A stretch of 31,235 nucleotides of DNA from Clostridiales bacterium UBA1770 (GCA_002315325.1 DCGU01000092.1:34293-65527), one strand, 5' to 3'; counted from the stretch's first letter, positions 17,699 through 24,925 are shown. The notes: generated by a model from the sequence alone, not told the origin. Made by a program: numbers and translations.

Positions 17699-18393
17699 AC
17701 GTCGTCACCTCCCTGCGCAATATCGGCAAGGACACAGTTTGCCGCAGTGTCGGTTGCCTGTGCGATGACGTCGATTTGACACTCGCCGTGCGGGAATACG
17801 CTTTGCCACGTATCCTGTAAACGGCGCAATGCGTCCCCATATACGGCATTCGGAACGGGAAGGGACAATACAAGCTCGCCCGCTTCAAATCCGGAATCCG
17901 CAACAAAACCCGCTGCGTTCAATGCGGACAGCTGCGCCTCGGTTACGTCCGATGCTAAACACCGCAGGCAATAGGACGGCGCCGGTGTCGGCTTGTCCGC
18001 AAGCACTTTTTTGCAGGGCAGGCGGTGTAACCCTTCCACGTCATAATAGGTGACGACACAACCGTCTTTTACCGTTTCGCACGAAACGAAACGGGCACGA
18101 AATAACAGCCGCAAATGCTTTTTTGCCACGTATGCGGCTGCCGCCGGGGCGAGCGCAGGTGTGTCCACACGGCCGTCGGAAGAAATGCAGCCGTTTTCTG
18201 CAAGAACTGCCAACAGTTCCCGCACGGCTTCACTTCGCGCAATGCCCGCGACTGTCGGCCGCAGCGTTCTGCACAGTTCCGGCACGGGCGCTTCTCCCGG
18301 TTCCAAAATAAGGGTATTCGGATGCGTGGCGGCGTAGACCAAATGGGCGGCCGTTGCACCGATACAACAGGTGATTACGTCTTCTTTTTTCAT
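17695..18393 (-). CDS. Degenerate FAD-oxidoreductase-like protein, coupled to the next gene
   Basis: A 232-residue protein I do not recognise as a named family. Its architecture resembles the first part of the neighbouring FAD_oxidored protein. It has an N-terminal strand-turn-helix (DVITCCIGATAAHLV, then TLILEPG), a middle helix-rich stretch, and RARFVSCETVKDGCVVTYYDVEG followed by a strand ending KKVLAD, where the intact relative has its CTGDG segment. Two of the three Rossmann glycines are replaced (Cys and Ala), so FAD binding is doubtful. I chose ATG 18393 although its ribosome binding site is weak (AAAAGAG). A TTG at 18405 is the alternative and would start inside the upstream hairpin. 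Its stop overlaps the oxidoreductase start (ATGA), so both should be made together, perhaps as a complex. This is inference. Confidence 0.6.
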   Translation of the reverse strand: MKKEDVITCCIGATAAHLVYAATHPNTLILEPGEAPVPELCRTLRPTVAGIARSEAVRELLAVLAENGCISSDGRVDTPALAPAAAAYVAKKHLRLLFRARFVSCETVKDGCVVTYYDVEGLHRLPCKKVLADKPTPAPSYCLRCLASDVTEAQLSALNAAGFVADSGFEAGELVLSLPVPNAVYGDALRRLQDTWQSVFPHGECQIDVIAQATDTAANCVLADIAQGGDDV

Positions 18394-18404
18394 ACTCTTT
18401 TTCA

Positions 18405-18443
18405 AAACAGCGGTGCTTTTGATTCATCTCGGCACCGCTGTTT
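18405..18443. terminator. Inverted repeat after the ybaK-type gene
   Basis: A perfect 12-bp stem pairs AAACAGCGGTGC (18405-18416) with GCACCGCTGTTT (18432-18443). On the minus strand it follows the deacylase gene and leads into GTTTTG. It lies only 11 bases before the start of the next minus-strand gene, so it may act as a leaky terminator or attenuator. On the plus strand it is followed by a T-rich stretch. Confidence 0.65.
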
Positions 18444-18478
18444 GCATTCTTTTTATTTTTGATTTTATCGGGACAATG

Positions 18479-18961
18479 TTATTCGACCATTAGGTCCGCG
18501 TAGCCAAATCGGATGACTTTGCTCACGTCGGCGGGATTCACTTCCACCTGCATACCGATTTTGCCGGCACTGAAATAAACGGTGGCCTGTGTTTCGGCCG
18601 TGACGTGAAAAAAGGTTGTAAAGAATTTTTTCATGCCGATGGGGGAACAGCCGCCGTGCACGTAGCCGGTCAGCGGCAGCAGTTCTTTCTGCGGCAGCAT
18701 TTCCACGAATTTCTCGCCGACGGCCGACGCCGCTTTCTTCAGATCCAATTCTTTGGCGACCGGAATGACGAATACGTAATGTTGTCCGCTTTTACCGACG
18801 GTCACAAGCGTTTTATAGACGTAGTCCGGGTCCTCCCCGAGAACGGCCGCAATCTCCGTGCCGACGGTTGTCGGTGTATTCAAATAAACGTGCGGCACGT
18901 AGGATACCTTGTACTGCTCCAGCACGCGCATGACGTTGGTCTTTTCGTCTTTTGCTGCCAT
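18479..18961 (-). CDS. ybaK: YbaK/EbsC-type Cys-tRNA(Pro) deacylase
   Basis: A 160-residue protein of the YbaK/EbsC family, trans-editing enzymes that hydrolyse Cys-tRNA(Pro) mischarged by prolyl-tRNA synthetase. Family marks are the N-terminal NVMRVLEQYKVSYVPH, KTLVTVGKSGQHYVFVIP with the conserved Lys, DLKKAA, and GGCSPIGMKK near the C-terminal third. The start at 18961 (MAAKDEKTN) follows AAAGG. The frame stays open further upstream but runs into the repeat region, so that extension is rejected. A small GCCGCC-TGT-GGCGGC hairpin sits directly before the ribosome binding site and could affect translation. The gene is isolated on the minus strand, with a structured repeat pair as its 5' region. 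Confidence 0.93.
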   Translation of the reverse strand: MAAKDEKTNVMRVLEQYKVSYVPHVYLNTPTTVGTEIAAVLGEDPDYVYKTLVTVGKSGQHYVFVIPVAKELDLKKAASAVGEKFVEMLPQKELLPLTGYVHGGCSPIGMKKFFTTFFHVTAETQATVYFSAGKIGMQVEVNPADVSKVIRFGYADLMVE

Positions 18962-18996
18962 AAAAACCTTTCTGCCGCCACAGGCGGCGAAAATGA

Positions 18997-19105
18997 ATTT
19001 TGCAACAAACGCGACCGCCCGTGGGCGGAGCCGACGTTCAGTCGGCAAGCGTTGTTGAAGTGCGTGAACAGCGCGTGTTCGATTTCGCTATGAGATATTT
19101 CACGC
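18997..19105. repeat. Structured direct repeat, copy 1
   Basis: A 109-nt unit. The first 77 nt (18997-19073) are identical to copy 2. Within it, CAACAAACGC (19003-19012) pairs with GCGTTGTTG (19049-19057), enclosing two hairpins: CCGCC/GGCGG (19015-19028) and GCCGAC/GTCGGC (19030-19046). A second arm pairs GCGTGAA (19062-19068) with TTCACGC (19099-19105). It lies between the diguanylate cyclase and the deacylase genes. Confidence 0.93.
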
Positions 19106-19121
19106 GAATGGCTTTTTGCAG

Positions 19122-19230
19122 ATTTTGCAACAAACGCGACCGCCCGTGGGCGGAGCCGACGTTCAGTCGGCAAGCGTTGTTGAAGTGCGTGAACAGCGAG
19201 GGTACGATTTAGCAAGAGAGTATTTCACGC
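19122..19230. repeat. Structured direct repeat, copy 2
   Basis: The second 109-nt unit is offset 125 bases from copy 1 and has the same junction plus arm: GCGTGAA at 19187-19193 pairs TTCACGC at 19224-19230. The 25-nt loop between the arm strands differs from copy 1 at about half its positions. The last base overlaps the stop codon of the diguanylate cyclase gene. The type resembles REP/BIME-like intergenic elements, but I cannot name a family. Confidence 0.93.
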
Positions 19231-20318
19231 TAACCTTTCCTTCTTTCTAATCCGCTGCTGACGTAGAAATTACGCTTGTCGGCGTACATTTCGCGGTCGG
19301 CTTTCTTTTCCAACGCTCCTATGGAAAGCGTCGGGTCGTCCCGCCGGGTGGCATAGCCGACAGCCAGCGAAATGCCGGAAATCAGCGTCGTTTTATATTC
19401 AGATGCCGATTTGCGCAGCGCAGCGATATTTTTTTCCAATTGGTCCTTATCTGCGTACGACAATATCATAAATTCGTCGCCGCCGGTTCTGCATACGGCT
19501 TTGGCATCGGGGAATGCTTTCGTTAGGCAGGCGGCAGCACCCGACAGCAGCTGGTCGCCCGCTTCATGGCCCATGTTGTCGTTGGTATATTTCAATCGGT
19601 TCACGTCTACTGAAATAATCGCCAGCTCATTGGCTTTGTCACCGGCGTTCAACTTCTCCAGCATTTCTTCGTAATGGCGTCTGTTGCGCAGTGCCGTCAA
19701 ATCATCCACGTAGGCGGCTTCCCTGATACCGTGGAAATAAAATTCCTTTTGCGCCGTCAAAACGATACTGACAAGGAAAGAAATAAAATACAGAATGGGG
19801 AAGCGCGTCATAAACGTTTGCGTGTAAAATGCAGCGAAATTGTCACGCAGCGGTGTATAAAAGAGAACCGGCAACAGTATTTGATAGTAAATGCCGAGAA
19901 TCGTACCGCCGGACAAACCGATGTAGTTCATACTGATGGACGGCACGATTAGTATCCATAATATGGCAAAGCCTTCGTTATTGCCGCGCACGGCGTAGGT
20001 TGTAAACATAAAGGCAACCATAACGGCGGCCAGTGCGGACGGGACTTTTTCCAAACGGAAAACGCCGAACATGACGGCACACAAAATAAATCCAATCGTC
20101 AGGCCCAACGTCGTGCCGAGCATCTTCCAATACTCGTTGACGATATTCATGATAGACAGCAAAAGTGAAGCGCCGGCAAGAAAAGCACTGACGTAGGCTT
20201 TAAAATAAAACTTATTCTTTTTGGTGACTTCATCTTCCGCATCACGCTCTCTGTCATAGCGGTACGCTTCTTTGATGATATGGATAAAAAAGTTTTTCTT
20301 CGGATGAATGTAGGTCAT
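19230..20318 (-). CDS. Membrane-bound diguanylate cyclase (GGDEF)
   Basis: A 362-residue protein that should make cyclic di-GMP from two GTP. The N-terminal half has about six hydrophobic segments (roughly residues 38-190) forming a membrane sensor I cannot name. The C-terminal GGDEF domain begins around DDLTALRNRRHYEE at 205. It carries NxxxxDxxGHxxGD-like residues (KYTNDNMGHEAGD) and an intact GGDEF at 279-283, with no RxxD inhibitory site at the usual spacing, so product feedback may be absent. I chose ATG 20318, with GGAGGT about 12 bases upstream. An in-frame ATG at 20378 has no binding site. A GCGGC-ATTTA-GCCGC hairpin lies in the leader. No EAL or PilZ gene is nearby. Confidence 0.88.
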   Translation of the reverse strand: MTYIHPKKNFFIHIIKEAYRYDRERDAEDEVTKKNKFYFKAYVSAFLAGASLLLSIMNIVNEYWKMLGTTLGLTIGFILCAVMFGVFRLEKVPSALAAVMVAFMFTTYAVRGNNEGFAILWILIVPSISMNYIGLSGGTILGIYYQILLPVLFYTPLRDNFAAFYTQTFMTRFPILYFISFLVSIVLTAQKEFYFHGIREAAYVDDLTALRNRRHYEEMLEKLNAGDKANELAIISVDVNRLKYTNDNMGHEAGDQLLSGAAACLTKAFPDAKAVCRTGGDEFMILSYADKDQLEKNIAALRKSASEYKTTLISGISLAVGYATRRDDPTLSIGALEKKADREMYADKRNFYVSSGLERRKG

Positions 20319-20424
20319 TAGGTTATAGATACCTCCGTTTCGGCAGAATACAAAGGTGTCGGCGGCATTTAGCCGCATAATCGTTTAACGTTTATAAGTT
20401 TCTTGTGTGAATACGGGTGTATTT

Positions 20425-22422
20425 TCACGAACGGGTTGCCGTTACTGTTTCGCCTACAGGCAGCGCATAGGATTTGCCGCCCCAGTACAGCGTGCCGCCG
20501 GGCGCAGTTGCGCGCACCGTGACGGTATTGCCCGTCATCTTGACCGTGACGTCGCCGTTCGGCATGGGAACGGTGCCTTCCATTTCGGTAAAGCGGCCGA
20601 GATCGGGCGTTACGGTAAACGTCTTAAATCCGGGAGCCGTAGGAATAACGCCCAAATAGTATTTGCCCAGCAGATAAACGGGGCCGGCACCCCAGGCGTG
20701 GCAAAGGGATTTGCCGTATTTGCTGCCGTACATGGCATAATGTTCGGTGCCCTTGTCATGGGGGTCATACTGTTCCCAAACCGTCGTGGCGCCGAGGTCC
20801 AACATGGCGCCCCAGTAATGGGTCAGCATATCTTCAATGTAGTCCTTATTGCCGAGCATCCCCATGATATCCAGCTCGAACCCTTCAAAGAACGGTGTGG
20901 TAATCTTGGTGATGCTGTCGTTCATGATAACGTTCGGGATGATTTTGCTTTTTTGCGCTTCGGTGGCAAGATTGTACAGCAGTGCAAAAATATTGGCGTG
21001 CCGCGTGACGTTGTTTTTGCCGGAAGCGTAACTGTCAATAAAGGCACCCTTTTCGTCAGACCAATAGAACTGATTGATGCGGGCGAGTAATTTGTCGGCA
21101 TCCTGACGATAAGCGGCGGCTTCGTCGGCGGGCCTGCCGAGTTCTTCTGCCATTGTTGCCATCGTTTTCTTGGCGGCAACGTACAGCATCTGCTCGGCGC
21201 AAACGGCGCCCGTTTTGTCGATGGGGGACCAGTCAACGAAGGTCCAGTCGTCGTCGATGCCCTGCAGGAAACCCTCTTTATTTTCGCGTTTGGCGATGAA
21301 TGTGAGCAGCTGCTCGGCAAGCGGGTAGGTGTAGGTCAAAAAGTCCTTGTCGCCGAAGGTCATATACTGTTCCCACAGACCGATGACCCAGTACAAACTG
21401 TAGTCGATAATTGTGTTGATATTTTCCACCATTTCCGCGTTGCCGCGCAGGGCAATCGTGGTGCGCTTGACGATATCGGCGTCACAGAAAACGTAATTGC
21501 CGAATTTGTAGCTTTGATAGGCGTCACCGCCCCAGCACCAGCGGTCGCGTTTGATACCGTCGAGCAGGACCTCGCGGCAGCAGAGATGATAAGTGTAGAC
21601 GCAGGTTTCCCACAAACGGTTGATTTTCTCATCGTTGCAGCGGAAGGAACCGCGTTTGGTCAGGGGCAGGTATTCGTAGTCCAGGGTGACGTCTATAGTA
21701 GGCAGCGGCTTTTTGTCATTGTCGAATATATAGACGAATCGGCAGGCACGGGCCGGCAACCGATAGGTGTCGCAGCCGGATACGTCGTCGCGCACCAGGG
21801 CGTTGGGCAGGTCAAGTGCCTCTTCACGGGATTCGCCGTAACTGACGTGCAGGGACGTTTCTTTTGCGGATGCAGGGAGTTTCAGACACAGCGGTCCGAA
21901 GGTCTCTTTGCCGAAATCGTACAGCGTGCCGCCGTCAATAGGTTCGGCACTGACGGGCTGCAGCGTTTGATAGTTGAACCAAAACGTTTCCGGCGTCGGT
22001 TGGGGGGCGACGTAATGGCTGTCGTGACCGACGGGCTCAAAGTGAAAGTCCGGTGTTTTCAGGGACCAGAGTGACAACGGAATTTCTGTGCCGTCACCGA
22101 CGTCGCTTTCCACGAATGCGGCGGGCAGACCTGACGTGTTGGCCGTGCAGAACTCCAATTTATGAGCACCGGGACCGAAGGGGATTTTTACGTCGGAAGG
22201 GGAGCGTTTCCCATCAACCAGCACGTAGCCGATGCCGCAAACGGACAAGCGGATAAAACCGTTACCGGTTGCCGTGAACGAACACAAAAAGTTGACGCGT
22301 TTGGTGACGTCGGATAAAAACCAAAACGCGGGATAATCCGCACCGAATTCCTGACGGCGGACAGCTACGCAGTTTGCGTGATATTTTTCAAAATCTCCGT
22401 ATTTCCAAATCCAATAACTCAT
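20425..22422 (-). CDS. GH78-type alpha-L-rhamnosidase-like glycoside hydrolase
   Basis: A 665-residue protein of the alpha-L-rhamnosidase (GH78) group. The N-terminal 260 residues are beta-rich accessory domains. The (alpha/alpha)6 catalytic barrel begins near CNDEKINRLWETCVYTYHLC, with the clade signature DGIKRDRWCWGGDAY, the later ATTVWEQYDP and the family's SLCHAWGAGPVYLL. A C-terminal beta domain follows. The canonical GH78 RDER box reads RDRW here, as in a related clade of gut enzymes, so rhamnose specificity is not certain. No signal peptide is seen, so it would act on oligosaccharides or glycosides imported into the cytoplasm. It is transcribed on the minus strand from a clear promoter at 22462-22490. 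The diguanylate cyclase lies downstream. Confidence 0.85.
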   Translation of the reverse strand: MSYWIWKYGDFEKYHANCVAVRRQEFGADYPAFWFLSDVTKRVNFLCSFTATGNGFIRLSVCGIGYVLVDGKRSPSDVKIPFGPGAHKLEFCTANTSGLPAAFVESDVGDGTEIPLSLWSLKTPDFHFEPVGHDSHYVAPQPTPETFWFNYQTLQPVSAEPIDGGTLYDFGKETFGPLCLKLPASAKETSLHVSYGESREEALDLPNALVRDDVSGCDTYRLPARACRFVYIFDNDKKPLPTIDVTLDYEYLPLTKRGSFRCNDEKINRLWETCVYTYHLCCREVLLDGIKRDRWCWGGDAYQSYKFGNYVFCDADIVKRTTIALRGNAEMVENINTIIDYSLYWVIGLWEQYMTFGDKDFLTYTYPLAEQLLTFIAKRENKEGFLQGIDDDWTFVDWSPIDKTGAVCAEQMLYVAAKKTMATMAEELGRPADEAAAYRQDADKLLARINQFYWSDEKGAFIDSYASGKNNVTRHANIFALLYNLATEAQKSKIIPNVIMNDSITKITTPFFEGFELDIMGMLGNKDYIEDMLTHYWGAMLDLGATTVWEQYDPHDKGTEHYAMYGSKYGKSLCHAWGAGPVYLLGKYYLGVIPTAPGFKTFTVTPDLGRFTEMEGTVPMPNGDVTVKMTGNTVTVRATAPGGTLYWGGKSYALPVGETVTATRS

Positions 22423-22461
22423 CGTTCAACGCCTCCGCGTAAAATATATATGTTCAAACTT

Positions 22462-22490
22462 ATTATACTATACTTTAGAATTGATTGCAA
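22462..22490 (-). promoter_or_regulatory. Promoter of the rhamnosidase-like gene
   Basis: Read on the minus strand, TTGCAA (22485-22490) and TATAAT (22462-22467) are separated by 17 bases. The start point would be near 22455, giving a leader of roughly 33 nt. Confidence 0.85.
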
Positions 22491-22512
22491 TAATTATATC
22501 TAAAGAAACACC

Positions 22513-22537
22513 TTGCGTTAACGTGTATTTCACGCAA
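22513..22537. promoter_or_regulatory. Inverted repeat between divergent promoters
   Basis: TTGCGTTAA and TTTCACGCAA form an imperfect palindrome (about 8 of 9 pairs) located between the -35 boxes of the rhamnosidase-like and rluA-type promoters. It could be an operator. Its right half shares TATTTCACGC with the arm of the structured repeats at 18997-19230, so it may instead be a remnant of that element. Confidence 0.4.
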
Positions 22538-22555
22538 AAAAAGAGAACGCGAGAA

Positions 22556-22584
22556 TTGACAAAACGCATCGGTAGCGATACAAT
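22556..22584 (+). promoter_or_regulatory. Promoter of the RluA-type gene
   Basis: A consensus TTGACA (22556-22561) and TACAAT (22579-22584) are separated by 17 bases, about 30 bases before the start codon. Confidence 0.87.
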
Positions 22585-22615
22585 GAAATGAGAATGTAAA
22601 AACAGGGGACGGAAT

Positions 22616-23302
22616 ATGGTGAACGACTTGCAGATTTTGTTTGAAAACGAACGCTATCTTTGCGTGAATAAACCGGCAGGTGTGCCGTCGCAGCCCGATC
22701 CGAGCGGACAGGAAGATTTGTTAACCGCACTGGGGAAACAATACGCCGGGCAAAAGGGCGTTTGCGTGACGTTGGTTCATCGCCTGGATACGCCGACGGG
22801 CGGCGTGATGACGTTTGCGAAAAGTGCAGCGGCGGCCGGCGCGCTCTCTCACCTGCTTGCCGACCATGACGTGTTTGTTAAAGAATACCTGTGCGTATTG
22901 CCGAAGGTACCTGATTTTGCACCCGGTACGTTGGAAGACTGGTTGTATCACGACACCGCCAAAAACAAATCGTTCGTCGTCGATAAGGCGCGCGGCGGCG
23001 CCAAACGGGCACTGTTGGAATGGGAACCGCTGGCAACGGCAGGGAACGGATTTACACTCGTGCACGTCAGACTCCGTACCGGCAGGACGCATCAAATCCG
23101 CGTGCAGTTTGCCTGCCGCGGGGTGCCGCTTTGCGGGGACGGGAAGTACGGCTCGCGTGAAAAATGCGGCGGTATTGCCCTGTGGTCATACCGGCTGTCG
23201 TTCCCCGATCCGTCCTCAAAAGCAACCGTGACGGCTGCCTGCCTGCCCGACGCCGGCCGGTTGCCCTGGTCGCTGTTTGCCGACGAATTGCAGCGGCTGT
23301 AA
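22616..23302 (+). CDS. RluA-family pseudouridine synthase
   Basis: A 228-residue pseudouridine synthase of the RluA type, converting uridine to pseudouridine in rRNA or tRNA. The catalytic motif is VHRLDTPTGG, with the Asp in HRLD; many relatives have HRLDRxTSG. Other family segments are the N-terminal LFENERYLCVNKPAGVPSQ, VKEYLCVLPK, and VRLRTGRTHQIRVQFA followed by GDGKYG. No N-terminal S4 domain is present and the protein is at the short end of the family. The target nucleotide cannot be predicted. The start is ATG 22616 after GGGGACGGA. The gene stands alone between a clear promoter and a strong bidirectional terminator. Confidence 0.92.
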   Translation: MVNDLQILFENERYLCVNKPAGVPSQPDPSGQEDLLTALGKQYAGQKGVCVTLVHRLDTPTGGVMTFAKSAAAAGALSHLLADHDVFVKEYLCVLPKVPDFAPGTLEDWLYHDTAKNKSFVVDKARGGAKRALLEWEPLATAGNGFTLVHVRLRTGRTHQIRVQFACRGVPLCGDGKYGSREKCGGIALWSYRLSFPDPSSKATVTAACLPDAGRLPWSLFADELQRL

Positions 23303-23316
23303 CCGTAAACTGCAAA

Positions 23317-23375
23317 AAAGAGCACCGTGTGCTTTGGACACACGGTGCTCTTTATATGCTCCGAATAGAGCATAT
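23317..23375. terminator. Bidirectional terminator between the RluA-type gene and mscL
   Basis: A perfect 15-bp stem pairs AAAGAGCACCGTGTG (23317-23331) with CACACGGTGCTCTTT (23339-23353) around a 7-nt loop, with As on the left and Ts on the right. A second 8-bp hairpin, ATATGCTC/GAGCATAT (23354-23375), directly abuts it on the mscL side. Confidence 0.93.
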
Positions 23376-23383
23376 TTATGCCA

Positions 23384-23986
23384 TTATTTCTTTTCCAGCA
23401 GGGCGCAAATCTTTTCCAGCAGCTCGGTCTGGCGCAACAGGGCGGCACGGTCTTCCGCTGCCTGTTTGGCCTTTTCTGCGGCTTCGACTTCGGCTTTTGC
23501 AGCTTCTGCGGCGGCAGCTTCGGCAGCGGCGGCTTCGGCTTTTGCAGCTTCTTCAGCGGCTTTGGCTTCGGCTTCGGCTTTTTCTTCCAACTCTTTTTGG
23601 TTTACTTTGTCAGCAACTTCCTTGCGCATATCGGCCAGCTTGTTGGACGTTGCCATGAAAATGCGTAAAATGCAGAACATGACGAACGCGATGAGCAGAA
23701 AGTCGATGATGGCCTGCAGGAATGCACCCCACAAAATAGCGACCTCAGGCGTTGTTACAATGCCTTCCGCATCGGTGACTTCCGGGCGAATCACCCATTT
23801 GAACTCTGCCAGTGATGCATCGTTGGAAAGCAGGGCTAAAATCGGTGCGATGAAGCCCTTCGTGAATGCGGTGACGATGGCGGTGAATGCACTGGCTACG
23901 GCAACACCGACAGCCATGTCAACGACGTTGCCGCGCGTGATGAACGCTTTGAAATCGGCAACAAAAGTGGATTTCTTTTTTGCCAT
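23384..23986 (-). CDS. mscL: Large-conductance mechanosensitive channel MscL with long C-terminal coil
   Basis: MscL, 200 residues, is the emergency channel that opens on hypo-osmotic shock. The start at 23986 follows GGAGGA. The sequence begins with the amphipathic MAKKKSTFVADFKAFITRGNVVDMAVGVAVASAF region. TM1 is glycine/alanine-rich and TM2 lies around AIIDFLLIAFVMFCILRIF. The usual family length is 130-150. The extra length is a roughly 60-residue Ala/Glu/Lys-rich helix (KAEAEAKAAEEAAKAEAAAA and onward) between TM2 and a normal C-terminal bundle helix (TELLEKICALLEKK). It is a long predicted coiled coil built of near-repeats. The open frame extends far upstream by chance across the divergent gene; that part is not included. 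Confidence 0.95.
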   Translation of the reverse strand: MAKKKSTFVADFKAFITRGNVVDMAVGVAVASAFTAIVTAFTKGFIAPILALLSNDASLAEFKWVIRPEVTDAEGIVTTPEVAILWGAFLQAIIDFLLIAFVMFCILRIFMATSNKLADMRKEVADKVNQKELEEKAEAEAKAAEEAAKAEAAAAEAAAAEAAKAEVEAAEKAKQAAEDRAALLRQTELLEKICALLEKK

Positions 23987-24017
23987 GGAATTTTTCCTCC
24001 GAATTTTGATATTTCGA

Positions 24018-24046
24018 TTGCAAAACGTAATCGTTTGGTGTATTAT
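24018..24046 (+). promoter_or_regulatory. Promoter of the glycerophosphodiesterase gene
   Basis: TTGCAA (24018-24023) and TATTAT (24041-24046) are separated by 17 bases on the plus strand. The -10 overlaps the -10 of the divergent mscL promoter. Confidence 0.7.
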
Positions 24047-24070
24047 AGCATAAAAGAAGGCGGATTTCAA
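24042..24070 (-). promoter_or_regulatory. Promoter of mscL
   Basis: On the minus strand TTGAAA (24065-24070) and TATAAT (24042-24047) are 17 bases apart. The -10 box is shared with the plus-strand promoter, so the two polymerases cannot occupy the site together. Confidence 0.75.
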
Positions 24071-24109
24071 TGAAACTGACCTGCCGTCCTTCGGAAAGAG
24101 GCACTTTTC

Positions 24110-24832
24110 ATGAACACGATTCGATTTGATTCGCAAAAAACGCTCGTCGTGGGGCACCGCGGTGTCAGCGGCCTGGAGTGTGAAAACACCTGTGCGTCTT
24201 TTGTGGCTGCGGGCAATCGCTCGTATTACGGCATTGAAACCGACGTCCACTATACTGCCGACGGGCAGTACGTCATCATTCACGACGATCACACCGGCCG
24301 CGTAGCCGACCGTGACCTGCGGGTGGAAGAAACGGATATGGCGACGTTGCGGACGCTGAAAATGATGGATATCATCGGTTACGGCCGCGGCGACCTGCAA
24401 TTGCCGACGCTGCAGGAATACGTTCGTATCTGCAAAAAGTACGAAAAGGTCGGTGTGCTGGAACTCAAGAGTGATTTTTCCGACGCACAGATCGCTGAAA
24501 TTACGGATATCATTCGGGAAATCGGCTGGCTCGACCATATTATCTTTATCGCATTCGGCATTGAAAACCTGTATAAACTCCGCAAAATACTGCCCGAGCA
24601 GCCGGCTCAGTTCCTGTGCTGCGAATGGACGGACGGCCTGTTGCCGAATTTGGTCAAACACAACCTGGATTTGGATATTCACTTTGAAGCGCTGACCGCG
24701 GAACGCATCCGTGCGGCGCACGACGCCGGTGTCAGGGTCAACTGTTGGACGGTGGATGGGAAAGCGGATGCCGAACGCCTTGCCGCCTGGGGCGTGGATT
24801 ATATCACCAGCAATATTTTGGAGGGCAAATGA
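24110..24832 (+). CDS. ugpQ: Glycerophosphodiester phosphodiesterase
   Basis: A 240-residue GDPD-family enzyme that hydrolyses glycerophosphodiesters to glycerol-3-phosphate and an alcohol. The metal and acid-base residues are visible in VVGHRGVSG (His and Arg), ENT, GIETDVHYTADG (Glu and Asp) and IIHDDHTGR (second catalytic His). The C-terminal part has the barrel strands VNCWTVDG and GVDYITSN. No signal peptide is present, so it is the cytoplasmic UgpQ-like kind rather than the secreted GlpQ. The start is ATG 24110, 8 bases after AAAGAGG. A 19-codon frame beginning at 24070 overlaps the start but has little support. The gene is single, divergent from mscL and convergent with mntP. Confidence 0.92.
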   Translation: MNTIRFDSQKTLVVGHRGVSGLECENTCASFVAAGNRSYYGIETDVHYTADGQYVIIHDDHTGRVADRDLRVEETDMATLRTLKMMDIIGYGRGDLQLPTLQEYVRICKKYEKVGVLELKSDFSDAQIAEITDIIREIGWLDHIIFIAFGIENLYKLRKILPEQPAQFLCCEWTDGLLPNLVKHNLDLDIHFEALTAERIRAAHDAGVRVNCWTVDGKADAERLAAWGVDYITSNILEGK

Positions 24833-24876
24833 CGGTATCCCGTCTTCCACCCGACAAAACGATGAAATAAGCATGG

Positions 24877-24904
24877 AAAAAGCCGCCCGACCGGGCGGCT
24901 TTTT
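24877..24904. terminator. Bidirectional terminator between the GDPD gene and mntP
   Basis: A perfect 12-bp stem, AAAAAGCCGCCC (24877-24888) with GGGCGGCTTTTT (24893-24904), encloses a GACC loop. It is symmetric, with As before and Ts after. Confidence 0.95.
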
Positions 24905-24925
24905 ACGTGCTTTTTGACGTTTGTA

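Noticed and set aside
18880..19215. Possible small proteins encoded in the repeat region
   Set aside because: The frames simply translate the repeats, have no start signals, and contain the same peptide in different frames.
18997..19230. Possible CRISPR array
   Set aside because: Only two copies, a unit over 100 nt, heavy internal pairing, and no cas gene.
20319..20378. N-terminal extension of the diguanylate cyclase to ATG 20378
   Set aside because: No ribosome binding site at 20378, whereas GGAGGT precedes ATG 20318. The extra residues cross a leader hairpin.
24070..24129. 19-codon frame overlapping the start of the GDPD gene
   Set aside because: Weak ribosome binding site and no distinctive peptide; it could be a leader, but nothing supports it.
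23987..24874. Upstream extension of the mscL frame
   Set aside because: The family start MAKKKSTF has a good ribosome binding site and promoter. The extension is antisense to the GDPD gene.
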